Assembly: GCA_013215655.1 (NCBI GenBank)
Contig: JABSOX010000002.1
Coordinates: forward strand, 37,125-101,124
Reading direction: 5' to 3'
Length of the DNA stretch: 64,000 nt
From: Colwellia sp.
GTDB lineage: Bacteria > Pseudomonadota > Gammaproteobacteria > Enterobacterales > Alteromonadaceae
In this document: positions 9,958 to 17,741 of the stretch, one piece after another
Layout of the letters: each line of letters begins with the position of its first letter
How positions within the stretch are numbered: the stretch's first letter is position 1
The notes under the pieces: model-generated
Databases searched by the model: none
What the model saw: only the letters and a program-made list of their open reading frames with translations
Told to the model about the DNA's origin: nothing
Program-made: the position numbers and the translations under genes

Positions 9958-9986
9958 TTTTTAAAGGGTTTAACTAAATCTGTCAA
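9958..9986 (-). promoter_or_regulatory. Putative ilvIH promoter
   Basis: On the minus strand a perfect TTGACA (9986-9981) is followed after 17 nt by TAAAAA (9963-9958) as a weaker -10. Predicted transcription would start about 55 nt before the leader peptide. The rest of the gap to 10203 shows nothing further except a weak open frame listed under rejected items. Confidence 0.5.
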
Positions 9987-10203
9987 CTAATAAATACAAA
10001 TAAAAACTTATAGCTAATAACAAACTTAAAAAAGGCATTGGTTTCTGCAAGATAAAGTACTATAAACATGACGAAAAATGCCAATAAACTAATAAAGCAT
10101 ATGGGTACAGTTAGTTTCAACACTATAATTTTACGCCATTATTACGCAAAAAAAAATGGATGGCTTACACTCAATAGTAATGTGATTCTAATAAATTGGT
10201 TTT

Positions 10204-11751
10204 ATGTCAAATTTCCTCTTCAAAGATGAGCCGGAAGATAATTCAACTGCTCCAACAAAAAATCAAAAAGTTTGGAGGATTTTAGTGGTTGATGATGATG
10301 AATCTGTTCATCAAGTCACCAAGTTAGTATTGTCGGATGCAAATATAGAACATCGTTCTTTAGAGATTGTTTCTGCGTATTCATGTATTCAAGCTCAGGA
10401 AATCCTTAAAGGTGACGATTCTTTTTGTATGGCATTTGTTGATGTGGTGATGGAAACTGACCATGCAGGTTTAGAATTAGTAGAATGGATTCGAAAAGAC
10501 TTAAAAAACCAAGCAATACGTTTGATTTTAAGAACTGGGCAGGCGGGTAATGCGCCTGAATCAAGAGTCATTAAAGAATTTGATATTAATGATTATAAGG
10601 AAAAAACAGATTTTACTTCCGGAAAAATGATCACCACGGTCTATGCAAGTATTAGAGCTTACCGCGATATTATGACCATTCAAAAAAGCTTAGACGGTTT
10701 TAAAAAGCTGATTGAAGTTACTCACGATTTATTGAAAATTGATCAATTTAAATTATTTGGCTCCGCCGCATTAAACCATTTATTAACCTTGATGGATGTT
10801 GAAAGTTCCGCTTTATATATTGCTCGTAATCAATTTGATTTTAATCACGAGTGCAGCAATATGATTATTGCTTGTACTGGGAAATATGTCAGTGAATCAG
10901 ATAACCTCGACACATCAAATATTGACGAAGCGGTAAAAGTGCAAATTAAGAGAGTATTTGAAGATAAAAAACATTATTTAAGTGAAGAGTGTTTTGTTGG
11001 TTATTATAAAACAGCAAATAACTCATGTTCAGTGTTATATATTGATTTTGAAGATAACCCTGAGCATTTTAAGCTAAATTTAGTGGAAATGTTTGCTAAT
11101 AATGTTGCCTTGATATTAGAAACATTGACCAAGCTGCACGACATGGAAAATAGTCAAAAAGAGTTAATGTACATCGTTGGTGAGGCTATTGAAGCACGAG
11201 AAGAAGCCAAAGGCTCTCATGTTAAACGAGTAGCTTTGATTTGTGAGTTATTGGCGAAAAAACTATCTCTTGATAGTCAGTTTGTTAGTGCAATTCGTTT
11301 GGCTGCACCCTTACATGATATTGGCAAAATAGCGATACCGGATGAGATCTTAAGAAAACATGGCAAGCTTGATGAAAACGAATGGCAAGTTATGAAAACT
11401 CATGCTGAAGTTGGCTGTGATTTACTTGAACAGTCAAAAACAAGCATCTCTAAATTGGCAGCTAAGATTGCTCATTTTCATCATGAAAATTGGGACGGTA
11501 GTGGTTACCCAGATGCTTTAGCCGGTAATGACATTCCTATTGCAGCACGCATTATGGCCATCGCCGATGTTTTTGACTCACTAGGTTCAAAGCAGTGTTA
11601 TAAAGACTCTTGGGGTGAAGATGATATTAAAGCGCATTTATTAAAAGAGCGGAACAATAAGTTTGATCCGCAATTGGTCGATATTTTTATAGAGCACTTT
11701 GATGAATTTTCCAATATACGAGTTAATTACCCAGATAAGAAAAAGAACTAA
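10204..11751 (+). CDS. Response regulator with receiver, DUF3369 and HD-GYP domains
   Basis: A 515-residue predicted cyclic-di-GMP phosphodiesterase. Residues ~25-155 form a receiver (VVDDDESVH acidic pocket; phospho-acceptor Asp in AFVDVVMET; Lys in YKEKTDF). Residues ~170-310 resemble the DUF3369 sensory domain. Residues ~320-500 are HD-GYP, with LHDIGKIAIPD, HHENWDGSGYP and ARIMAIADVFD, all key residues present. The partner histidine kinase is not adjacent, though the hybrid kinase at 58.9-60.1 kb has a very similar receiver. The stop overlaps the convergent yfbR stop by 4 bases. Confidence 0.93.
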   Translation: MSNFLFKDEPEDNSTAPTKNQKVWRILVVDDDESVHQVTKLVLSDANIEHRSLEIVSAYSCIQAQEILKGDDSFCMAFVDVVMETDHAGLELVEWIRKDLKNQAIRLILRTGQAGNAPESRVIKEFDINDYKEKTDFTSGKMITTVYASIRAYRDIMTIQKSLDGFKKLIEVTHDLLKIDQFKLFGSAALNHLLTLMDVESSALYIARNQFDFNHECSNMIIACTGKYVSESDNLDTSNIDEAVKVQIKRVFEDKKHYLSEECFVGYYKTANNSCSVLYIDFEDNPEHFKLNLVEMFANNVALILETLTKLHDMENSQKELMYIVGEAIEAREEAKGSHVKRVALICELLAKKLSLDSQFVSAIRLAAPLHDIGKIAIPDEILRKHGKLDENEWQVMKTHAEVGCDLLEQSKTSISKLAAKIAHFHHENWDGSGYPDALAGNDIPIAARIMAIADVFDSLGSKQCYKDSWGEDDIKAHLLKERNNKFDPQLVDIFIEHFDEFSNIRVNYPDKKKN

Positions 11752-12341
11752 GAAGCTGACAGTTTATCAACAGTGGAAGTACAGGCTTGTAAAAAAATAT
11801 CCATAAAATATTTAACTTCAGGCATTTTTTGTTTAATTCCTTCCAATTTCTCTTCTAAGCGTTCTTTTACATGGTCAAATTCACGGTTCTGATGGCTGAG
11901 TTCATCTAAAGCTTTGATGTAAGCAACTAAAATATCGGCTGCTTTTACTATTTCTTTATATTCTGACTCAACATTATCTTGTACGATGATATCAGAAAAA
12001 ATCTCTTGGAATTCATTAGGTAATGAGGCTAAGCATTCTTTCTCAGCCAAATATTCTATTTTTTTAAATTCTCGGGCAATTTCAGGATTAGCATATTTTG
12101 TAGGGCTAACAATATCACCATACCTTGTTTCACTGGCCTCATGGTAAAGAGCAATGGTTGCGACTCGGTCGGCGTTAATATTGCCTGAAAACTTTTTGTT
12201 TCTTATCACGGCAAGCAAATGAGCAACAATGGCTACTTGATGTGAATGCTCGGCAACATTTTCAGGTTTAACACAAAACATTAATGCCCATCTTTTAATG
12301 AGCGGCATTCTAAACATCCAAGCAAGAAAAGTACTTTGCAT
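11748..12341 (-). CDS. yfbR: 5'-deoxynucleotidase, YfbR-type HD hydrolase
   Basis: A 197-residue HD-superfamily phosphohydrolase resembling E. coli YfbR, which removes phosphate from deoxynucleoside 5'-monophosphates. The HD residues are visible in PENVAEHSHQVAIVAHLLA and YHEASETRYGDIVSP, with the last metal-binding Asp in KAADILVAYIKA. Length is typical. Its start lies 11 nt downstream of the alaA stop, so the two genes are probably cotranscribed, as they are in several gammaproteobacteria. Confidence 0.9.
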   Translation of the reverse strand: MQSTFLAWMFRMPLIKRWALMFCVKPENVAEHSHQVAIVAHLLAVIRNKKFSGNINADRVATIALYHEASETRYGDIVSPTKYANPEIAREFKKIEYLAEKECLASLPNEFQEIFSDIIVQDNVESEYKEIVKAADILVAYIKALDELSHQNREFDHVKERLEEKLEGIKQKMPEVKYFMDIFLQACTSTVDKLSAS

Positions 12342-12352
12342 CCAATTCAGCC

Positions 12353-13567
12353 TTATTGACGATAATTATTAAAGAAGTTTTTGAGTTTGTCCATTGCTGG
12401 TACAAGTTCATCAACATGAGGTAAAAAGACTAAACGGAAATAGTTTTTTTCAACAACGTTAAAAGCACTGCCATGAACCAGTAATATTTTTTCTTGTTTA
12501 AGTAAGTCCAAAATCATTTTTTCATCGTCTTTAATATTAAATTTCTTGGCATCTACTTTAACAAATAAATATAAGGCGCCCATCGCCGGGTTACATGATA
12601 ATCCATCGATATCATTAATCATTTGATGTGCTAAGTTACGTTGTTTAAGTAAACGCCCATCGTTACTAATTAATTCATTAATACTTTGATAACCACCAAG
12701 CGCTGTTTGAATGGCATGCTGACAAGGGACGTTAGCGCATAAACGCATTGATGATAAAATATTCAATCCTTCTAAATAATCTTCAGCATGAATTTTAGGA
12801 CCGGTAATTACCATCCAACCCGCACGAAACCCAGCAATTCGATAGTTTTTAGATAAACCGCCCATAGTTATTATTAATACATCGCTGCTTAAGCGAGCGA
12901 TAGGAATATGTACAGCATCGTCATAAAGGATTTTGTCATAAATTTCATCACTAAAAATAATTAAGTTGTGCTTTTGGGCTAAAGTGATGATGCCTTGTAA
13001 TATTTCTTCAGAATAAACCGCACCTGTTGGGTTATTAGGGTTGATTAATACAATCGCTTTAGTATGTTTCGATATTTTACTTTCTATGTCAGCAAGATCA
13101 GGAAACCATTGATTTTCTTCATCACATTTATAATGTATTGGATTACCGCCTGAAAGGGCAACTGCAGCCGTCCATAGCGGATAGTCAGGTGCGGGAATGA
13201 GAACTTCATCGCCATTGTTTAATAAACCTTGCATTGCCATCACAATGAGTTCACTAACGCCGTTACCAATATAAATATCATCAACACTGACGTCTTTAAT
13301 GTTTTGTTGCTGAAAATACTGCATCACAGCGACACGAGCAGAATAAATTCCTTTTGATTCACTGTAACCTTGTGATGTTGGAAGGTTATGAATAACGTCT
13401 TTTAAAATATCATCAGGGGCTTCAAATCCAAATGGGGCAGGGTTGCCAATATTAAGTTTAAGAATTTTATGGCCTTCGTCTTCTAAACGGCGTGCTTCGG
13501 CTGCAATTTGCCCGCGAATTTCGTAACAGACGTTTTTTAGTTTTGATGATTTTGTTATCTTCTTCAT
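12353..13567 (-). CDS. alaA: Glutamate-pyruvate aminotransferase (AlaA-type)
   Basis: A 404-residue class I/II PLP aminotransferase of the AlaA/YfbQ type, making alanine from pyruvate and glutamate. It has the substrate-binding INPNNPTGAVY motif, the FSDEIYDKI segment with the PLP-contacting Asp and Tyr, the Schiff-base Lys in GGLSKNYRIAGFRAGWM, and a C-terminal FRLVFLPH with the carboxylate-binding Arg. Length is typical. It sits just upstream of yfbR, which supports the AlaA assignment over other class I aminotransferases. Confidence 0.92.
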   Translation of the reverse strand: MKKITKSSKLKNVCYEIRGQIAAEARRLEDEGHKILKLNIGNPAPFGFEAPDDILKDVIHNLPTSQGYSESKGIYSARVAVMQYFQQQNIKDVSVDDIYIGNGVSELIVMAMQGLLNNGDEVLIPAPDYPLWTAAVALSGGNPIHYKCDEENQWFPDLADIESKISKHTKAIVLINPNNPTGAVYSEEILQGIITLAQKHNLIIFSDEIYDKILYDDAVHIPIARLSSDVLIITMGGLSKNYRIAGFRAGWMVITGPKIHAEDYLEGLNILSSMRLCANVPCQHAIQTALGGYQSINELISNDGRLLKQRNLAHQMINDIDGLSCNPAMGALYLFVKVDAKKFNIKDDEKMILDLLKQEKILLVHGSAFNVVEKNYFRLVFLPHVDELVPAMDKLKNFFNNYRQ

Positions 13568-13742
13568 AATTAGTGTTCTTTTAGGGAAATGTACTATTTT
13601 TAATAGTGATTAAGGAAAAAATTCTTGATGTCCATTGTTGCCAATTATGAACAGTTTTGAAACAGTTTCTTGCAACTTTTTTATAGTAAAATGATTAAAA
13701 AAGGATAATCTTGTTATTAGAATCCTGTGAGGAGATTAAATT

Positions 13743-14333
13743 ATGGCATTACCATTACTTTGGCTAGGCGCTGCGGCTATTTCGGCGTTGACGGTTAAAG
13801 GTTTATCCGATGACAGAGAAACCCAACAAAAAAAGCGGAAATATTCTTATAAAGCACAAACATTGTCGGATTTATCGGAACATGAGTCTGTAATAGCAAC
13901 TTACCCTACCGATCTTTTTGATACGGATGAACTTGTTAAACCGCAAGTTGGAGCCATTGTTTGTTGTGGAATTGGCGGGGTTTTAGATCATACCGGTATT
14001 TGGGTTGATGATGATACTGTTGTTGAAATGGACGGACAGGGCTTAATTAAACCTATCTCAAGTCACAGATTTACAGCGGAAAGATCAGGGGAAAATATCT
14101 TCATTGCCTGTGACTCAAACGCCAAGCCATTGATAAGTGAAGTTGCTGCGCGGCGAGCACTTGAACAAATATTTCAGTGTCAGCAGTACGACATGATAAA
14201 TAACAACTGCCATCAATTTCTCTGGCAGCGCTTTAAACCACAAGATCAAACTTTAACAACCTTTAAAGAATTAAATCAACGTATCGCGAAATATTTTGAT
14301 CGACAAATATTTTGGGATGTATGTGATTGTTGA
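13743..14333 (+). CDS. LRAT / NlpC-like domain protein
   Basis: A 196-residue protein with a single N-terminal hydrophobic stretch (LPLLWLGAAAISALTV) and a circularly permuted NlpC/P60-like LRAT domain. The likely catalytic His is in VLDHTGIWVDD (~residue 85) and the nucleophile Cys in NNNCHQFLW (~residue 158). LRAT-like proteins are acyltransferases or phospholipases in eukaryotes; bacterial members are poorly characterised and may act on lipids or amide bonds. A GAGGAGA Shine-Dalgarno precedes the start. It is monocistronic, between divergent alaA and convergent yvcK. Confidence 0.75.
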   Translation: MALPLLWLGAAAISALTVKGLSDDRETQQKKRKYSYKAQTLSDLSEHESVIATYPTDLFDTDELVKPQVGAIVCCGIGGVLDHTGIWVDDDTVVEMDGQGLIKPISSHRFTAERSGENIFIACDSNAKPLISEVAARRALEQIFQCQQYDMINNNCHQFLWQRFKPQDQTLTTFKELNQRIAKYFDRQIFWDVCDC

Positions 14334-14351
14334 TTCATTCTTTTGATGACA

Positions 14352-15284
14352 TTAAGAAGTGCAAGCGATAGGTTTAACTTTAATAGACTCAAAATTTGAG
14401 TCAAACTGCTCAATACAATAATTAAGTGCGGCGATGAGTTTGTCCTTATCGTGGTGGTGTGCGGTATTTTCATGGGCAAGGTCTCGGCAAATAATAGCTA
14501 CTTTTTCTGAAGTGGTATTTTCATCTTGACATATAACACTATCAATCGGTAAACATCCGATATTTTCTTCTATCCAAGATAACTTCTCATCTAAAGATAA
14601 CTTTGCGGCAGGACTTTGTTCAGGAACAATATTTTCTATAAATACACAATGGCCTTTTCTATCTCTTAACGCATTAGAAATATCTCTGACCAGTAAAGGC
14701 GGTATGATACTCGTTAAAAAACTTCCAGGGCCTAAAATAATAAGGTCAGCATTTGCTATCGCATCTATACAAGGTTTAATAGTTTTTACTAGTGGTGCCA
14801 AGATCAAGTTTTTTGGCATAATTGGCATTTCATCAACTGAAAGTTCACCTACACGACATCTTCCTTTAGGGTAAAATGCCATAAGATCTGTTGGCGTTTC
14901 AGACATTGGCAATACGGGGGTTTTTATACCTAACATACGTCTAACGAGTTTGATCGAATCAAGAGGTCGTGATTGAATTTGTCCTAAGCCGTATAAAATC
15001 AAATTACCTAAGTTATGACCACCAAGTTCGTCGTTACCGTCAAATCTAAAATCAAAGAGCTGGCTACCGACAGAGTTTTTATCCACAAGTTGCGTTAAAC
15101 AGCTACGCAAGTCTCCCCAAGCAATAGTACTACTACGTTTTCTTAAACGTCCTGTTGAACCGCCATTATCGGTTGTGGCAACAATACCCGTGAGTTGGGT
15201 TTTTAAAAAGGAGAGGGTAGAAAGAACTCGGCCTAAACCGTGTCCACCACCAATTGCGACGACGTTAAGTTTATTAATTTGCAT
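14352..15284 (-). CDS. YvcK / CofD-like protein (gluconeogenesis factor family)
   Basis: A 310-residue member of the YvcK/CofD-like family (E. coli YbhK). Visible motifs are the glycine-rich VAIGGGHGLGRVL near the N-terminus, TTDNGGSTGRLRK (~residues 37-50), DLRSCLTQL, GHNLGNLIL and LGPGSFLTSIIPPLL. In Bacillus, YvcK binds UDP-GlcNAc and is needed for growth on gluconeogenic carbon sources and for cell shape; the role in gammaproteobacteria is not settled. It is convergent with the LRAT gene, with a 270-bp gap to the tRNA promoter. Confidence 0.85.
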   Translation of the reverse strand: MQINKLNVVAIGGGHGLGRVLSTLSFLKTQLTGIVATTDNGGSTGRLRKRSSTIAWGDLRSCLTQLVDKNSVGSQLFDFRFDGNDELGGHNLGNLILYGLGQIQSRPLDSIKLVRRMLGIKTPVLPMSETPTDLMAFYPKGRCRVGELSVDEMPIMPKNLILAPLVKTIKPCIDAIANADLIILGPGSFLTSIIPPLLVRDISNALRDRKGHCVFIENIVPEQSPAAKLSLDEKLSWIEENIGCLPIDSVICQDENTTSEKVAIICRDLAHENTAHHHDKDKLIAALNYCIEQFDSNFESIKVKPIACTS

Positions 15285-15556
15285 AAAAACTTACTTTGTA
15301 TGAGCTTAAGTAAACTCTACCTTGTAATCACCTAAAAATAAAGAATAGATGAGTGATTTAGCAGAAGATATGAATATTTTGGAAGATATAAATGAAGATA
15401 ATAAATTTATCTATAGTTAACGGAGAAAATTAAACTGTGATGGTGAAAATTGAAGAAAGATAAACATTTGATTATGCAAAATTTAGTCAAGTTGTTGCAT
15501 TAGTAAACACTTAGTCGTGAACTGTAAAAATATTGTCTTAATTATTCAAATAAGGG

Positions 15557-15585
15557 TTGACAGTAACAGGGGCTCTGCTTAGAAT
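15557..15585 (+). promoter_or_regulatory. tRNA operon promoter
   Basis: TTGACA, a 17-nt spacer and TAGAAT form a near-consensus sigma-70 promoter about 80 nt upstream of tRNA-Ala. The bases just after the -10 (GCGCC) are GC-rich, the discriminator type associated with stringent control of stable RNA genes. I see nothing else in the 15285-15556 gap. Confidence 0.85.
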
Positions 15586-15665
15586 GCGCCTCGCTTTCAA
15601 CAAGTACTTGTTACTTTGAGAAAGGTAAGTTAATAAGTATTAGGCCACTTATTATATTTACATGC

Positions 15666-15741
15666 GGGGCTATAGCTCAGCTGGGAGAGCGCTTCGCTGG
15701 CAGCGAAGAGGTCTGCGGTTCGATCCCGCATAGCTCCACCA
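15666..15741 (+). tRNA. tRNA-Ala (GGC)
   Basis: A 76-nt cloverleaf. The acceptor GGGGCTA pairs with TAGCTCC, with encoded CCA. The anticodon stem CTTCG/CGAAG holds loop CTGGCAG, so the anticodon is GGC (alanine). The T-arm GGTTCGATC is canonical. It is first in a three-tRNA operon. Confidence 0.97.
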
Positions 15742-15874
15742 ATATTATCGTTAGCTGATTCTTAGAATGAGTTAACAAAATTAAAAAGTTAAGTGTCTTG
15801 TGAGTAAGTTTGCGTAGCAAATTTTTTTCACTACACTAAAACAATAAAGCAATGCTTTGTTGAACAATTTTAGT

Positions 15875-15950
15875 GTCCCTATCGTCTAGAGGCCTAGGAC
15901 ACCGCCCTTTCACGGCGGTAACAGGGGTTCGAATCCCCTTAGGGATGCCA
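15875..15950 (+). tRNA. tRNA-Glu (TTC), copy 1
   Basis: A 76-nt cloverleaf with acceptor GTCCCTA/TAGGGAT, anticodon arm CCGCC-CTTTCAC-GGCGG (anticodon TTC, glutamate), T-loop GGTTCGAATCC and encoded CCA. It lies 133 nt after tRNA-Ala in the same operon. Confidence 0.97.
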
Positions 15951-16074
15951 ACTTTTTAAAAGAATGAGTAAGTGTTTTTTGACACAAACTTTAAAGTAGT
16001 AGTTCATTTGCAAGCTCACTAGGCTAGAGCTTTCAGTATAAATGAAATTACAATTATACTTAACTGTTTACTGT

Positions 16075-16150
16075 GTCCCTATCGTCTAGAGGCCTAGGAC
16101 ACCGCCCTTTCACGGCGGTAACAGGGGTTCGAATCCCCTTAGGGATGCCA
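16075..16150 (+). tRNA. tRNA-Glu (TTC), copy 2
   Basis: Identical in sequence to copy 1 across all 76 nt, 124 nt further downstream. The spacers between the copies are not alike, so the duplication is old or the gene copies are kept identical by conversion. Confidence 0.97.
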
Positions 16151-16204
16151 CTTATTTCTTTATGATTTTGTGATAGAGCAATAGGTGTAAAAAGTGAAAT
16201 ATTA

Positions 16205-16229
16205 AAACCGACTTTTAGTCGGTTTTTTT
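16205..16229 (+). terminator. Intrinsic terminator of the tRNA operon
   Basis: AAACCGAC-TTTTA-GTCGGTTT followed by a run of T: a compact stem, small loop and U-tract, 55 nt after the second tRNA-Glu. Confidence 0.9.
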
Positions 16230-16346
16230 ATGTCTGAATTTTCTACACTATTATTTTAGTTTAATGCAGGTCGAGATTTACCTCGACGAGTACAATATTT
16301 AATCTTACTATAACTTCCTATTGTCCCAAGTTTCACTCTTATTGAC

Positions 16347-16967
16347 CTAGCGCTCAAAAATTCCTTGCAGTTGTTTTTCCACATAATCGGCAATAAGTGG
16401 TTGTGCTTTTGCATTGGGATGAATGCCGTCACCTTGCATCATCTTAGAGTCTGTAGCTACGATCTCAACGAAAAAAGGTAATAAGGTTACTGCTTTTTCT
16501 TTTGCAACATCAACAAAAATCTGCTCAAACATTTTATTGTAGCGAGCACCGTAATTAGGTGTGATTTTTATTTTGTACATTGATACTTTTATACTTTTAT
16601 CTTGAGCTAAGGTTATCATTTGTAACAAATTATTTTTAATTGCTTGAGGAGTATAGCCACGTAAACCGTCATTTCCACCAAGTTCAATAATTAAATGGTC
16701 TATACTTTTATCTTTTAAAAGTGTCTTAAGGCGAGACAATCCGCCGCCTGTAGTTTCTCCCGCTATGCTGGCATTGGTGATATGATAGTCAGCATTTCTT
16801 TGTAATAACCTTTGGTTTAATATATGAACCCACCCCTCATTTTGTTTCATTCTATAGCTTGCACTGACACTATCTCCTAGTAGTAGAATAGAGGTCTTGG
16901 CCCAAACGGACTGAGTAATTGTTATCCCGCATAGAAATATTAACGCTAAAATTGGATGTTTTTTCAT
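16347..16967 (-). CDS. tesA: Periplasmic thioesterase I / lysophospholipase L1-like arylesterase
   Basis: A 206-residue SGNH/GDSL hydrolase with an N-terminal signal peptide (ILALIFLCGITITQSVWA). Block I is LLLGDSVSASYRM (nucleophile Ser), block III is LGGNDGLRG (oxyanion Asn), and block V is DGIHPNAKAQ (catalytic Asp and His). E. coli TesA cleaves acyl-CoA, lysophospholipids and esters in the periplasm. It is divergent from ybbA and the two start codons overlap within the four bases CATG, matching the close tesA/ybbA linkage known in enterics. Confidence 0.94.
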   Translation of the reverse strand: MKKHPILALIFLCGITITQSVWAKTSILLLGDSVSASYRMKQNEGWVHILNQRLLQRNADYHITNASIAGETTGGGLSRLKTLLKDKSIDHLIIELGGNDGLRGYTPQAIKNNLLQMITLAQDKSIKVSMYKIKITPNYGARYNKMFEQIFVDVAKEKAVTLLPFFVEIVATDSKMMQGDGIHPNAKAQPLIADYVEKQLQGIFER

Positions 16968-17739
16968 GAAATCGAATTCCGAAATTATATTAAAAGTAAG
17001 TGAACTGACTAAATCAGTACAATTAGAAGATAAAACCTTAGTGCTACTTCAGCCACTCAACTTATCCGTGAATGCTGGAGAAACGCTGGCGATTGTGGGC
17101 TCTTCAGGTTCAGGGAAAACAACATTATTGTCAATTTTAGCTGGACTTGATATACCTACATCAGGGCAAGTCTATCTTAAAAACCATGCCTTGCACCAAT
17201 TTAATGAAGAAGAGCGTAGCCAAGTACGAGCAAATCATGTCGGATTTATTTTTCAGCAGTTTTTATTGATCAATAGTTTAACTGCACTTGAGAATGTGAT
17301 GTTGCCTGCTGAACTTGCTAACCTTGATGACGCTAAAGAGCGTGGTTTAGAATTACTATCTCAAGTGGGTTTAGCTGAACGATCTGACCATTATCCTTCT
17401 CAACTTTCTGGTGGTGAACAGCAACGAGTTGCCATTGCGCGAGCGTTTATTTCTCAACCCGATGTGTTATTTGCAGATGAACCTACTGGAAACCTAGACA
17501 CTAAAACAGGTAATCATATTGCAGATTTATTATTTGAGCTGAATGAAAAGCTTGGTACTACTTTAATTTTAGTTACCCACGACCCTAAATTAGCTGCTCG
17601 TTGTCAACGTCAAGTTCAAATGGACAGTGGCTTCCTTTCGGAAAAATTATCAGAGAAAGTATCTGAGAAGGCATCAGAAAAAGAAAACATCATAGCGGCA
17701 ACTGAACCTTCAACATCATCGATTTCTCAGGTGGGTTAG
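16966..17739 (+). CDS. ybbA: ABC transporter ATP-binding protein, YbbA-type
   Basis: A 257-residue LolD/MacB-type ATPase. It has Walker A GSSGSGKTTLL, Q-loop FQQFLLINSLTALENV, signature LSGGEQQRVAIARA, Walker B VLFADEPTGNLD and H-loop LVTHD. The C-terminal tail beyond the domain is a short degenerate repeat (SEKLSEKVSEKASEKE), probably unstructured. The permease gene follows 2 nt later. The complex is of the mechanotransmission type without a membrane channel; with tesA next door a role in lipid or ester handling at the envelope is inferred. Confidence 0.93.
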   Translation: MKSNSEIILKVSELTKSVQLEDKTLVLLQPLNLSVNAGETLAIVGSSGSGKTTLLSILAGLDIPTSGQVYLKNHALHQFNEEERSQVRANHVGFIFQQFLLINSLTALENVMLPAELANLDDAKERGLELLSQVGLAERSDHYPSQLSGGEQQRVAIARAFISQPDVLFADEPTGNLDTKTGNHIADLLFELNEKLGTTLILVTHDPKLAARCQRQVQMDSGFLSEKLSEKVSEKASEKENIIAATEPSTSSISQVG

Positions 17740-17741
17740 CT

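Noticed and set aside
10069-10230. Open frame of ~53 codons overlapping the start of the HD-GYP regulator gene
   Set aside because: No Shine-Dalgarno, odd composition, overlaps a well-supported gene start in another frame.
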